Positions 25,746 to 34,755 of a stretch of 64,000 nucleotides of DNA are shown here, piece after piece; within the stretch, counting starts at the first letter, position 1; each line of letters begins with the position of its first letter. A program made the translations under genes and the position numbers. Source of the stretch: Halomicrobium urmianum (GTDB taxonomy: Archaea; Halobacteriota; Halobacteria; Halobacteriales; Haloarculaceae); contig NZ_CP084090.1 in the NCBI RefSeq assembly GCF_020217425.1, positions 2,418,001 to 2,482,000 on the forward strand, given 5' to 3'. The notes under the pieces are model-generated. The model had not been told where the DNA came from. It worked only from the letters and a program-made list of their open reading frames with translations, and made no database searches.

Positions 25746-25870
25746 GCAACCCGACGTTCACGCACCGACAGCAAGCCCGTGTCGGTTCCGGCACTTTCGG
25801 GTGGGGAGTAACTCGGATTCGAGTACTCTATCTCGAAACGAACGGCGAAAACTGGACGGGCTTGAGCCGG

Positions 25871-26776
25871 TCACGCGACGACGATGTCGTCGTCGTCGTT
25901 CTCCGGGACCGTGATCTCCCCGTCCATCGCGGTGACCGCGCGGCCGCCGACCCGGACGTCGTGGCCGTCGGTCTCGACGCGGACCGTGCCCGGGCGGTCC
26001 AGCAGGTGGCCCTGCTCGACGGCGATCTCGTCGAACTCGCCGTCGAGCGCGCCGTGGCGCCGGAGGTAGGCCCCGCAGGCGCCCGCTCCCGTCCCCGTGA
26101 CCGGGTCCTCCGGGATGCCCGCCAGCGGAGCGAACGCCCGCGCGTGCAGCGTCGACTCGCGGTCGAGGGCGTCGAAGGTGAAGGCGTACAGCCCCCTGGC
26201 GTCGGCCCGCTCGCAGAGGTCGGCGATCGCCCCCTGGTCCGGGCTCGCGTCGCGCAGGTGCTCGAAGTAGTTGACGGGCACTACCAGGAAGGGAAAGCCC
26301 GTCGACGCCCGGGCCAGCGGGAGGTCGGCCCCGACGTCCCGCAGGGCCGCCACGTCGATCCCCAGCGCGTCGGCCGCGTCGGCGTGGTCGACGTCGACGG
26401 CCGCCACCTCCGCCGCGGCCTGCTCCATCCAGACCTCGTCGTCCTCGCCGACGTCGACGGCCAGGTCACCCGCGGCCGTCTGCGCGGTGTGCGTCCCGGC
26501 GTCGATCTCGCCCCGCTCGAAGAGGGCCGCGTAGGTCGCAATCGTCGCGTGGCCGCAGAGATCGACCTCCTCCTCGGGCGTGAAGTAGCGGACCTCGCGG
26601 CCCTCGCCCTCGTCGCCCGGCCGGACGAACGCCGTCTCGCTGGCACCCAGTTCGCTCGCGACCGCGCGCATCTGGTCCTCGGTCAGCCCGGCCGCGTCGG
26701 GAACCACGCCGGCGGGGTTGCCCGAGAGCGGCTCGTCGGCGAAGGCGTCCACCAGCAGCGCCCGTCGTGTCTCCAT
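25871..26776 (-). CDS. PhzF-family isomerase
   Basis: The 301-residue protein is a two-lobe PhzF/YddE-like protein with diaminopimelate-epimerase fold. The start METRRALLVDAFADEPLSGNPAGVV holds the conserved FtxxpfxGNPaaV motif. SETAFVRP, FTPEEEVDLCGHATIATY and DPVTGTGAGACGAYLRRHG are the other family motifs. Glu in the SETAF motif is the usual catalytic acid. Its metabolic role is unknown in most organisms. The upstream in-frame extension to 26860 was rejected because METRR matches the family start. It is divergent from the AEC carrier gene. Confidence 0.9.
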   Translation of the reverse strand: METRRALLVDAFADEPLSGNPAGVVPDAAGLTEDQMRAVASELGASETAFVRPGDEGEGREVRYFTPEEEVDLCGHATIATYAALFERGEIDAGTHTAQTAAGDLAVDVGEDDEVWMEQAAAEVAAVDVDHADAADALGIDVAALRDVGADLPLARASTGFPFLVVPVNYFEHLRDASPDQGAIADLCERADARGLYAFTFDALDRESTLHARAFAPLAGIPEDPVTGTGAGACGAYLRRHGALDGEFDEIAVEQGHLLDRPGTVRVETDGHDVRVGGRAVTAMDGEITVPENDDDDIVVA

Positions 26777-26911
26777 GCCCGCCCGTTCGGTCACTCCCGG
26801 GAAAACGCTTTCCCGGCGCGGCCCACCTCCTCCGTCCCAGAAGACACGTCTATCTGACACGCCGTGAGGCGTTCCGGAAACGTTGTATCCCGGGCGCGTT
26901 CAGACCTCGGC

Positions 26912-27880
26912 GTGTCGCTGCTGAGCATCTTCGCCTCGTCCATCCTCCCAGTGGTCGCGATGGCCGCGACGGGCTACGCCCTCGCGCGGATCACCGACGT
27001 CGAGGCGGACGCGCTGAACACGGTCACGGTGTACGTCCTCGCGCCGGCGCTGGTCGTCCACAGCCTGACCACGTCGGCGCTGGGCGGTGGGACCATCGTC
27101 CGGGTCGTCGGCGTCGTCGGCGCGTTCACGCTCGCGATGCTCGTCGTCTCGGAGGGGTTCGGTCGCCTCTCCGGGCGCTCCGAGCCGCTGCTGGGCGCGT
27201 TCGTCCTCGTAACGATTTTCCCGAACACCGGCAACTACGGCATCCCGCTGGCCGACTTCGCCTTCGGCCCGGAGGGCCGGAGCACGGCCGTCCTCGTCAC
27301 GGCGCTACAGGGGGTCATGTTGTACACGCTCGGGATCTACGTCGCCGCGCGCGGCGGCGAGGGCGACGCGCTGTCGAGCATGCGCCGCGTGTTCAGCGTC
27401 CCGCTGGTGTACGCCGTCGTCGTCGCGCTGGCGGCCCGCTGGCTCGGCCTCGTCCCGCCGACGGAGGGGACGCTGATGTCGACGCTGGAACTGCTGGGCA
27501 ACGCCTCCATCCCGATCATGCTGCTCATCCTCGGGATTCAACTGGCCAACGCAGACGTGAGCGGCGCCCTCCGGCCCGTCGCCGGCGCGTCGGCCATGCG
27601 GCTCCTGATCGCCCCCGTCGTCGCGCTGGCCGTGACGCTGGGAACGGCCTCCCTGATCGGCTTCGAGAATCAAGTCGTCGCGCGCGTGGTCGTCCTCTTG
27701 CTGGGGACGCCCACCGGCGTGACTCCGATCATCCTCGTCGGCGCCTTCAGTAGCATCGGCGCTGACGACGGCCTCTCGCCCAGTGCGTTCGTCAGCGCGA
27801 CCGTGCTCGTGACGACCGTCGCCAGCGTCGTCACGGTGACGGCGCTGGTCGCTCTCCTCCAGTCCGGAGCCGTCCTCTAG
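26912..27880 (+). CDS. AEC-family (auxin efflux carrier-like) transporter
   Basis: The 322-residue protein has about ten membrane helices and the AEC family features: GYALARITDVEADALNTVTVYV (loop after helix 1), FPNTGNYGIPLADFAFG with the conserved NTGNxGxP motif, and NASIPIMLLILGIQLAN in the second half. Such carriers export organic anions such as malate in bacteria; the substrate here is unknown. GTG 26912 gives the usual family N-terminus (SLLSIFASSILPVVAMAATG). An upstream GTG at 26864 would add 16 residues without family support. Confidence 0.88.
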   Translation: MSLLSIFASSILPVVAMAATGYALARITDVEADALNTVTVYVLAPALVVHSLTTSALGGGTIVRVVGVVGAFTLAMLVVSEGFGRLSGRSEPLLGAFVLVTIFPNTGNYGIPLADFAFGPEGRSTAVLVTALQGVMLYTLGIYVAARGGEGDALSSMRRVFSVPLVYAVVVALAARWLGLVPPTEGTLMSTLELLGNASIPIMLLILGIQLANADVSGALRPVAGASAMRLLIAPVVALAVTLGTASLIGFENQVVARVVVLLLGTPTGVTPIILVGAFSSIGADDGLSPSAFVSATVLVTTVASVVTVTALVALLQSGAVL

Positions 27881-27934
27881 AAGAGCGTTTTCAGCGGCCG
27901 CTCCCGACTCGCCCCGTCCGCGCTCCGCCGACGG

Positions 27935-28051
27935 TCACCGGCGGTGACTGCGGCCGTCGTCGCGGACGTACTGGAGCGCCTCCAGAAACTGCTCCGTGTC
28001 CATCCGGTCCCGCCGTTCCTCCAGGCGCTCCCGGAACTTTGTCGGAGTCAT
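27935..28051 (-). CDS. Short charged protein (38 residues), putative
   Basis: This small ORF reads MTPTKFRERLEERRDRMD at its N-terminus, with an ending RDDGRSHRR. It has GC-rich third positions in most codons and a helical, highly charged composition. An AT-rich stretch upstream (TATTATGATC and CATTACATATC on the minus strand, 28058-28086) could be its promoter. I recognise no family. It fills the gap between the AEC carrier and scpA and is a plausible real small protein, but there is no homology evidence. Confidence 0.5.
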   Translation of the reverse strand: MTPTKFRERLEERRDRMDTEQFLEALQYVRDDGRSHRR

Positions 28052-28200
28052 GCCTATGGCCAGATATGTAATGAACGATCATAATAGTTTCGCGGACGTG
28101 CGTCCAGCGGGTGGGCCGGGCCGACGCCTCTCCGGTCGGTGACACCGCTATCGCGTCCGGTCCGTTGGCAGAAGCCGCTGCCGGCGCACACCGGAGTCCG

Positions 28201-29382
28201 TCAGTCCGCGACGGCCTCGTCGGAGCCCGTCGCCGCGTCGGGGTTCCGGATCCACAGGTCGCCGAACAGGTCGTCCTGACGGAGTTCGACGCGGCCGCGG
28301 TGGGCCAGAAAGAGCAGGCCGAGGAACGTCTCGACGCGCGACCCGCCGACCTCCTCGACTTCGCGGTACAGCACCTCGTCGCGGCCGGCGTCGAACTGCT
28401 CGCGGACCGCCGCCATGACGTCGTCGACGATGGCGTCCATGTCCTCGCCGTGGGTGTTGGCGGTCACCTCGTCGGCCGTCGGCTCGTCGTCCATCCGCAG
28501 GTCGTCGGCCCCGCGGTAGTCCAGCTCCTGTGTCCCCCGCCGGAAGCCCGAGGGAGAGTCGCTGGTGTCGTAGCTCCGGGACTCCTTCCACCAGGAGTCG
28601 CGCTCGGCCTCCCGGAGGTCGTGAACCAGTTCGTCCAGCGTCTGGGGCATCCCGCGGGCGCGCTTGCGCTCCAGCCGCCGGTCCATCTCCCGGTCGAGCG
28701 CGGAGAAGGGGTCGGGCTGGTCCAGCGACTCCTCGCCCCGCATCGCCGCCTCCCAGGGCTCTTCGGGCTCCTCCTCGTCCTCGTCGTCGCCGAGCATCGC
28801 GTCGCTCTTCATCCGGATCAGCACCGACGCGTAGAACAGCGCCCGACCGGACGTCTGGAGGTCCGACTCGTCGATGACCTCGAGGAACTTGTCGGTGACC
28901 TGCACCACGTCGATGTCCCACGGATCGATCTCGCCCTCCTCGGCCAGCTGGACGAGGACCTCGACGGGTTCGACCTCCTCGTCGCCGTCCGCGTCGTCAG
29001 CGGCTTCGGCGGCTGCGGGCGTCTCGCCGTTCTCAGAGGAGTCGTCGGAGCCTGAATCAGCCGACGCGTCGTCGCCGAACAGGTCGCCGGCGTCGGATTC
29101 TCCGGGCGGGTCGCGATCCTCGTGGCCTGCGATGTTCAGAGGAATGTTGTCGCCAGATTCCCCATCGTCCCGCTCGCGGGTCGCTTCGCTCCCCGCTCGC
29201 GTTTCCGAGGGCTCCGGCTCACTCCGTTCGCGGGTCGTGCCTCCCCGCTCACTATCCGAGGCCTCACTACGCTCGGCCTCGCTCTCGCCGGACCCCTCGC
29301 TATCTCGCGGGTCGCTCCGCTCCCCGCTCGATGTTGTCGAGCCCCCCTCGTCCCGTTGGTCCTCGGGCGACTCGCTAGTCAT
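28201..29382 (-). CDS. scpA: Segregation and condensation protein A (ScpA/kleisin)
   Basis: ScpA is the kleisin subunit bridging the SMC dimer in chromosome condensation. The 393-residue protein has the conserved N-terminal ScpA helices (EPVEVLVQLAEEGEIDPWDI, from about residue 138), the middle acidic linker, and the C-terminal winged helix (about 330-385, VETFLGLLFLAHRGRVELRQ). The first 140 residues are unusual. After MTSESPEDQRDEGG comes a Ser/Glu/Arg-rich extension of about 65 residues encoded by repeated GC-rich elements, and only then the conserved NIAGHEDR segment. The ATG overlaps the smc stop by 8 bp, so translation is probably coupled. Confidence 0.93.
   Translation of the reverse strand: MTSESPEDQRDEGGSTTSSGERSDPRDSEGSGESEAERSEASDSERGGTTRERSEPEPSETRAGSEATRERDDGESGDNIPLNIAGHEDRDPPGESDAGDLFGDDASADSGSDDSSENGETPAAAEAADDADGDEEVEPVEVLVQLAEEGEIDPWDIDVVQVTDKFLEVIDESDLQTSGRALFYASVLIRMKSDAMLGDDEDEEEPEEPWEAAMRGEESLDQPDPFSALDREMDRRLERKRARGMPQTLDELVHDLREAERDSWWKESRSYDTSDSPSGFRRGTQELDYRGADDLRMDDEPTADEVTANTHGEDMDAIVDDVMAAVREQFDAGRDEVLYREVEEVGGSRVETFLGLLFLAHRGRVELRQDDLFGDLWIRNPDAATGSDEAVAD
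29174..29327 (-). repeat. Three copies of a GC-rich element inside scpA
   Basis: On the plus strand, 29174-29196 and 29305-29327 are 23-bp copies differing at one base. They begin TCGCGGGTCGCT and end CGCTCCCCGC. A third, diverged copy with TCGCGGGTCG and CCTCCCCGCTC lies at about 29228-29250. Related GCGGAGCGA words are common in haloarchaeal spacers (for example 55651-55662 in this window). Here they are translated in frame within the N-terminal extension of ScpA. Confidence 0.7.
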
Positions 29383-32300
29383 CAGCGGCCACCTCCGGCT
29401 CACCCGAATCGCCCGACAGGTCGATCCCGGTGACCGCGGAGACGTTGTCGTTCTGCATGGTGACGCCGATGGCCCGCTCGGAGCGGTCCAGCATGGCCGA
29501 GCGGTGGGAGACGACGACGAACTGGGCCTCGCCGGCGAGTTCGTCGACCATCTCGCCGACGAGCTCGGCGTTCGCGGCGTCGAGGAAGGCGTCGACCTCG
29601 TCCAGCGCGTAGAACGGTGCCGGGTTGTGCCGCTGGATGGCGAAGATGAAGGCCAGCGCCGTCAGGGACTTCTCTCCGCCGGACATGGCGTCGAGCCGCT
29701 GGATCGGCTTGTCGCCGGGCTGGGCCTTCATCGTCAGCCCGCCGTCGAAGGGGTCCTCCTCGTCCTCCAGGTGGAGGTGGCCGGAGCCGTCCGAGAGGCG
29801 CTCGAAGATGTCCTGGAAGTGGGCGTCGATGGCCTCGTAGGCCTCCATGAAGGTGTCCTTCTTCCGCTGCTCGTAGCTGTCGATCCGGTCGCGGATGCCG
29901 TCAGCCTCCTCCTCCAGGGTGGCCTTCTTGTCCTCGAGGTCGGCGAGGTCGTCGGCCACGGCGTCGTACTCGTCGATGGCCCGCATGTTCACGGGTTCGA
30001 GCGTCTCCATCTCCGCCTCGAGGCGACCGATCTCGGACTCGACCTCGTGGTGGTCCGGGATCTCCTCGGGGTCGTAGTCGCCGACCTCGGCCTCCAGTTC
30101 GTCGATCTCCCAGTCGAGGCGCTCGTACTCCTCGCGCAGGTCGTCGAGGTCGCGCTCGACCTCGTCGACTTCGGACTGCTGCTCGTCGCGGGCCGCCTTC
30201 GCCGCCTTCAGCTCCTCGCGGCGGTCCTCGCGCTCGCTCTTGAGGTCGGCCAGTTCCTCCTCGAGCTCGGCGACCTCCGCTTCCTTCTCGGTCTTCTTCT
30301 CCCGCTGGGCCTCGATCTCGTCCTCGAGCTCGGCCATCTGCTCTTGGGCCTCGGCCTTGCGGTTCTGCGCGTCCTCGATGTCCTCGTGGAGCTCCTCGAT
30401 GGCCTCCTCGGCGTACTGCTTCTCCAGTTGCAGTTCGTTGAGGTCGGCGTCGAGGTCGTCCTCGCGGTCCTCCAGACCGTCGATCTCGGCCTTCAGCGAG
30501 TCGGCCTGCTCGGTCAGGTCCGGCAGCTCGGAGTCGGCGACCTCGGCCTCCAGCTCGTCGATGTCCGACTGCAGCGCGTCGATCTCGTCGTCTTTCTCGG
30601 CGATCTCGGCCTCCAGCTCGTCCATCTCGTCGGAGACCTCCTCGCGCTCGGCCTCGATCTCCGCCAGTTCCGCTTCGAGTCGTTCAACCTTCTCCTCGGC
30701 GTCCTCGATGGCCGACCGCTTGCGCCCCATCGCGCTCTGGATCTCGCGGACCTGGTCTGCGGCGTCGGTCTGCCGGTCGCGGGCGTCGTCCAGGCGCTCC
30801 TCGACGTCGCGCAGCTCCTCGCGGAGGTCGGCGCGTTCGTCCTCCAGGTCGTTGATCCGCTGGGCCACGCGTTCGAGCTTGCCCTGGCCGCCGGAGAAGG
30901 AGTAGCGCGTCCCAGACGAGGACCCGCCGGTCATGGCGCCGGACTTCTCGACGAGGTCGCCGTCGAGGGTCACCATCCGGCAGTCGCCCATGAGGTCCCG
31001 GGCGGTGCTCATGTCGTCGACGACCAGCGTGTCGCCCAGCACGTAGGCGAACACGCCCGCGTACCGGGAGTCGAAGTCCACCAGGTTGTACGCGAAGTCG
31101 ATCACGCCCTCGTGGCTCGGCAGCGACGGCAGCGACCGCTGGTGCATCTCCGTGATGGGCAGGAACGTGGCGCGGCCGGCGTTGCGCGACTTGAGGTACT
31201 CGATGCCCCGCTGGCCGACGCTGTCGTCGTCCACGACGACGTGGGCCAGCCGGCCGCCGGCGGCGGTCTCCGCGGCGGTGGCGTACTCGGCGTCGACGGC
31301 GCCCAGCTGGCCCACGGTGCCGTGGACGCCGTCCATGTCCGCGTTGAGGACGGTCGTCACCGCGCGGCCGTACGAGGAGTCGCCGTCCTGCCCGGCCTTG
31401 GCCTCCAGCTCGGCGTACTCCTGCTGGAGGCCCGAGATCTCGTCCTCGAGGTCGTCGATATCGGCCTGTAGCTCGCGCCTCTCCTCCTTGAGGTCCTCGA
31501 CGACGTCGGTGATCGTCGCCTTGTTCTTCTTCGCCTTCTCCTGCTCGATCTCGAGGTCGTCGATATCGGCCTCCAGTTCGGGAATCTCGGCCTCGGCCTC
31601 CTCGATGGCCTCCCGCTTCTCGCGCTGCTCGTTGGAGCGCCGGCGGGCCTCGTCGAGCAGACGGTCCTGCTCGCGCTGGAGGTCGTTCTTCTCCGATTTG
31701 AGCGTCTCGAGGCGATCGCGCTTGTCCTCGAGTTCCTCCTTGACCTCCTCGAACTCCTCGCCGACCTCGTCGATGCGCTCCTGGACTTCCGCCAGGTCGG
31801 CCTCCTTTCCCTGGATCTCGGCCCTGACGTTGGACTTCTCGACCTTGGTCTCGCGGATGTCCGACTCCAGGCCGTCGATGGTCTCCTGCTTGCGGTCGAC
31901 CTGGACGAACGCCTGCCGGCGCTCGTTCTCGGCGTCCTCGACCTGCTCCTCGGCGGCCGCGACCTTGTCTTCGAGCCGGCTGATCTCGCCTTTGATCTCC
32001 TCGATCTCGCGCTTGATGGCCAGCTGCTCGTCCTCGCCCTTGCGCTCGATCTCGGCGTTGAGGTCCTCCAGGTCCTCCTCCAGGCGGACGACCTTGCCCT
32101 GGCGCTCGTCGAGTTCGACCTGTAGCTCCTCGAGCTCGTCCTCGAGGTCGTCGATATCGGCCTGCACCTCGTCGCGCTCCTCGCGCTTGTCCTCGAGTTC
32201 GGCGGCCTTGCGGTAGCCCTCGTACTCCTCCTTCTGTTCGCGCAGCTCCTGATATTCGAGGGCGGTCTCGCGCTCGTCCTCCAGTTGATCGAGGCGGGTC

Positions 32301-32959
32301 TGTTTCTCCTCGATGCGCAGTTCCGCCTCGTCGATGCGCTGCTGGACGACCTCCAGTTCGTCGAAGGCGTCGGCCTTCTTGGCGTCGAACTGCGCGACGC
32401 CGGCAATCTCGTCGATGATCTCCCGGCGGGAGCCGGGCGTCATGTTGATGATCTCGGTGACGTCGCCCTGCATGACGACGTTGTACCCCTCCGGCGTGAC
32501 GCCGGCCTGGGCCAGCAGGTCCTGGATGTCCGAGAGGTTGACCGAGCGGCCGTTGATGTAGTAGTACGAGTAGTAGTTGTCCTCGGTCTGCTTGACCCGG
32601 CGGCGGATCGAGATCTCGTCGACGTCGCCGACGTCCTCGCTGCCGGCGGCGTTGACGACCTGCGACCGCTCGAGGGTCCGGTCGGCGTTGTCGAGTATCA
32701 CCTCGACGACGGCCTCCCGCTCGCCGCCCACGTCGGTCTCCTCGTCGGCGTGGCCGGGGTTGTAGATGAGGTCGGTCAGCTTCTCTGCGCGGATGCCCGA
32801 GGTGCGAGCGAGCCCCAGCGCGAAGAGCACGGAGTCGATGATGTTCGACTTCCCCGACCCGTTCGGCCCGGTGACCACAGTGAAGTCCTCGTAGAAGGGG
32901 ATGCGAGTCTTCCGGCCGAAGCTCTTGAAGTTGTCGAGGACGAGCTCTTTGATGTGCAT
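29375..32959 (-). CDS. smc: Chromosome segregation ATPase SMC
   Basis: The 1194-residue SMC forms the core of the archaeal condensin-like complex. It has Walker A GPNGSGKS (31-38), long heptad coiled coils (about 170-510 and 680-1030), the hinge (about 510-680, DGVHGTVGQLGAVDAEYATA), and the C-terminal head with the ABC signature MSGGEKSLTALAF and Walker B YALDEVDAFLDAAN. The length is normal. The stop codon lies inside the scpA start region. A short coiled-coil gene ends 21 bp upstream, so three genes form one operon. Confidence 0.98.
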   Translation of the reverse strand: MHIKELVLDNFKSFGRKTRIPFYEDFTVVTGPNGSGKSNIIDSVLFALGLARTSGIRAEKLTDLIYNPGHADEETDVGGEREAVVEVILDNADRTLERSQVVNAAGSEDVGDVDEISIRRRVKQTEDNYYSYYYINGRSVNLSDIQDLLAQAGVTPEGYNVVMQGDVTEIINMTPGSRREIIDEIAGVAQFDAKKADAFDELEVVQQRIDEAELRIEEKQTRLDQLEDERETALEYQELREQKEEYEGYRKAAELEDKREERDEVQADIDDLEDELEELQVELDERQGKVVRLEEDLEDLNAEIERKGEDEQLAIKREIEEIKGEISRLEDKVAAAEEQVEDAENERRQAFVQVDRKQETIDGLESDIRETKVEKSNVRAEIQGKEADLAEVQERIDEVGEEFEEVKEELEDKRDRLETLKSEKNDLQREQDRLLDEARRRSNEQREKREAIEEAEAEIPELEADIDDLEIEQEKAKKNKATITDVVEDLKEERRELQADIDDLEDEISGLQQEYAELEAKAGQDGDSSYGRAVTTVLNADMDGVHGTVGQLGAVDAEYATAAETAAGGRLAHVVVDDDSVGQRGIEYLKSRNAGRATFLPITEMHQRSLPSLPSHEGVIDFAYNLVDFDSRYAGVFAYVLGDTLVVDDMSTARDLMGDCRMVTLDGDLVEKSGAMTGGSSSGTRYSFSGGQGKLERVAQRINDLEDERADLREELRDVEERLDDARDRQTDAADQVREIQSAMGRKRSAIEDAEEKVERLEAELAEIEAEREEVSDEMDELEAEIAEKDDEIDALQSDIDELEAEVADSELPDLTEQADSLKAEIDGLEDREDDLDADLNELQLEKQYAEEAIEELHEDIEDAQNRKAEAQEQMAELEDEIEAQREKKTEKEAEVAELEEELADLKSEREDRREELKAAKAARDEQQSEVDEVERDLDDLREEYERLDWEIDELEAEVGDYDPEEIPDHHEVESEIGRLEAEMETLEPVNMRAIDEYDAVADDLADLEDKKATLEEEADGIRDRIDSYEQRKKDTFMEAYEAIDAHFQDIFERLSDGSGHLHLEDEEDPFDGGLTMKAQPGDKPIQRLDAMSGGEKSLTALAFIFAIQRHNPAPFYALDEVDAFLDAANAELVGEMVDELAGEAQFVVVSHRSAMLDRSERAIGVTMQNDNVSAVTGIDLSGDSGEPEVAADD

Positions 32960-32980
32960 GGGGCGCTCGTGGAGGGAGCG

Positions 32981-33271
32981 CTACGCGACGATGATGTCGT
33001 CGTCGGCGTCGCTCTCCTCCGTGTCGTCTCCTTTCTGGGTTCCCGCCGGCTTAGACCCTTCGGCTTCCGACGGCGAGGGCTCGACGATGTCCGAGCCGGT
33101 GTCCTCGTCGGTATCGCCGGCGCCGCTCTCGAACCCGAGGTCGTCGTCGACCGCGTCCTCCATCTCGCGGAGGCGGACCTTGCACTCGACGAGTTCGTCG
33201 GTCAGCCCCTCGATGGAGGCTTCGAGTTCCTTGACGCGCGCTTCGAGCTCCTCGACGCGGTTGCCGCACAT
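32981..33271 (-). CDS. Small coiled-coil protein of the smc operon
   Basis: The 96-residue protein has a coiled coil over residues 1-40 (NRVEELEARVKELEASIEG, ELVECKVRLREMEDAV), then a disordered acidic Asp/Glu/Ser tail ending DADDDIIVA. It lacks known domains. It is 21 bp upstream of smc on the same strand and is probably its operon leader. Similar small genes precede smc in other haloarchaea (from memory), which suggests an SMC accessory factor, but no function is established. Confidence 0.78.
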   Translation of the reverse strand: MCGNRVEELEARVKELEASIEGLTDELVECKVRLREMEDAVDDDLGFESGAGDTDEDTGSDIVEPSPSEAEGSKPAGTQKGDDTEESDADDDIIVA

Positions 33272-33399
33272 ACTGTACGAGGCCGGCTCCTGTCACTTAA
33301 CCCTACGTCAGACATCGGAAGGTTTTCTGATAGGTGCGCCGGGCGGAGAGACGACTGCGACCGGACTCGTCTCGGAGGAATCGGCCGAGAGAGACGACG

Positions 33400-34152
33400 C
33401 TACCGGTGATACGTCTCGGCGAGGTAGGCGGCGATCCGGTCGACGGTCTCCGGATCGAACATCCAGACGCCAGTCCACTCGTTCGGTCCACTCTCCTCGG
33501 CCACGAGCGCGGCCTTCACGTCGGGCGGGCAGTCCGCGTTGACGACGAACCACGTGCGTCGAATCTCCTCAGCGTCGTTCGCGTGGACGTGTGCGTCTCC
33601 CGGTAGATCCGGTACCGCGTCCGGAACGCCGTAGAGGTGCACGTCGACGCCCGCCTCGACCAGTCGCTCGTAGACGCGCCGCGTCCCCCGCTCGTCGTCG
33701 ATCCGCGAGAGGGACTGGAACCCCGCGTGAATCGTGCTCCCGGCCGACCGGTGGGCGAGCGCCTCGACGTGGCGCGACAGCTCGATCAACAGCATCTTCT
33801 GCTTGCCCGCAACGGTGAACGTCGTCCCGTGCAGGCCCGCCAGCACGTCGGGCGTGTCCACCTCGTCGAGCGACCGGGTGCCCGTCACGTACAGGTCCGA
33901 GTTGACCATCAGGACGCTGTCCCCCACGTCCGCGATAGTCGAGACGGCCAAGCGCTGCTCGTCCGCGTCGCCTTCCAGGAGCACGAAGTTCGCCGGGCCG
34001 CACTCTGGCGGTTCTGCCTCTCGGACGGTCACGTCGGGCGCGTCGACCATCCGCTTCAGCATCCGGACGACGGGCTCGGGTTCGTCGCGGTTGACGACCG
34101 TCAGCGTGGGCTCCCGGGTGCCGATCTCGTCGATGACCTCCGACAGTGTCAC
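33400..34152 (-). CDS. DICT sensory-domain protein
   Basis: The 250-residue soluble protein fits the haloarchaeal DICT-domain family. Its features are the N-terminal LSEVIDEIGTREPTLTVVNR, ANFVLLEGD, STIADVGDSVLMVNSDLYVTG, the segment GKQKMLLIELSRHVEALAHRSAG, RRVYERLVEAGVDVHLYG and the ending WTGVWMFDPETVDRIAAYL. DICT domains are predicted sensory modules linked to light or redox signalling. Here it stands alone, with no attached HTH or kinase. It is monocistronic in the same direction as the smc operon. Confidence 0.75.
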   Translation of the reverse strand: MTLSEVIDEIGTREPTLTVVNRDEPEPVVRMLKRMVDAPDVTVREAEPPECGPANFVLLEGDADEQRLAVSTIADVGDSVLMVNSDLYVTGTRSLDEVDTPDVLAGLHGTTFTVAGKQKMLLIELSRHVEALAHRSAGSTIHAGFQSLSRIDDERGTRRVYERLVEAGVDVHLYGVPDAVPDLPGDAHVHANDAEEIRRTWFVVNADCPPDVKAALVAEESGPNEWTGVWMFDPETVDRIAAYLAETYHR

Positions 34153-34254
34153 GGGCGCGCTTGGCGGCGGTCACTGATATACCCGTCTCCGATCTCACAC
34201 GTCTGGTAGTGAAGGGGTCAGTGGCGGACGAACGGACGGTGACGGGATCGGGTG

Positions 34255-34710
34255 TTACGAACTGGCGGTGTCACCCTCGTCGTCGCTGTCCGACGGATCG
34301 TACCGCGACTGCGCGGCCGCGACCAGCCCGCCCACAAGCGCTCCGAGGGGGACCGTGAGGGCGCCCAGGAGCGCGATGCCGACCGCCGAGTAGGCGGCGA
34401 TCTGGAGGACGTCCGACGACCGCGGGCCCCAGGCCCGGAACGGGCGCGCGCCCCACAGCAGCAAGAGCGACCAGTACGTGACGTGGGTCACCAGCCCCGT
34501 GAACCCGCCGGCCAGGAGGCCGCGGCGGACGGTGCTCCCCTCGTCGGTCGTCGCGACCCACCAGACCGCGGTCCCGGTGAGGAACGCCGCAACGGCCAGG
34601 AACGGTGGAACGACGCCCGGGAGCAGCAGTCCGAACAGCGCCGCCGCCGCTGCCATCGCGGTGCCGGCGACGAGCGACCAGCGAACGCGCGCCCGTTGCA
34701 GCGTAGTCAC
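34255..34710 (-). CDS. Four-helix membrane protein, unknown
   Basis: The 151-residue protein has about four membrane helices (10-28, 32-50, 65-87, 104-135) separated by short loops with RRGLLAGGFTGLVTHVTYW, and a short acidic C-terminal tail. No family is recognised with confidence; it resembles the DUF5518-type haloarchaeal membrane proteins in layout. It lies 45 bp after the end of the next gene upstream on the same strand, so it may belong to the cluster with the Tat-exported protein. Confidence 0.7.
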   Translation of the reverse strand: MTTLQRARVRWSLVAGTAMAAAAALFGLLLPGVVPPFLAVAAFLTGTAVWWVATTDEGSTVRRGLLAGGFTGLVTHVTYWSLLLLWGARPFRAWGPRSSDVLQIAAYSAVGIALLGALTVPLGALVGGLVAAAQSRYDPSDSDDEGDTASS

Positions 34711-34755
34711 GGTGAGTCGTAGCTCCCGGTTCGGTATCGTGTTTCGGGTTCCCGG

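Noticed and set aside
29625-32216. Several open frames antisense to the SMC coiled coil, rich in Ser/Arg or Leu/Val
   Set aside because: They mirror the heptad-coded Glu/Lys/Leu codons of SMC and have no independent support.
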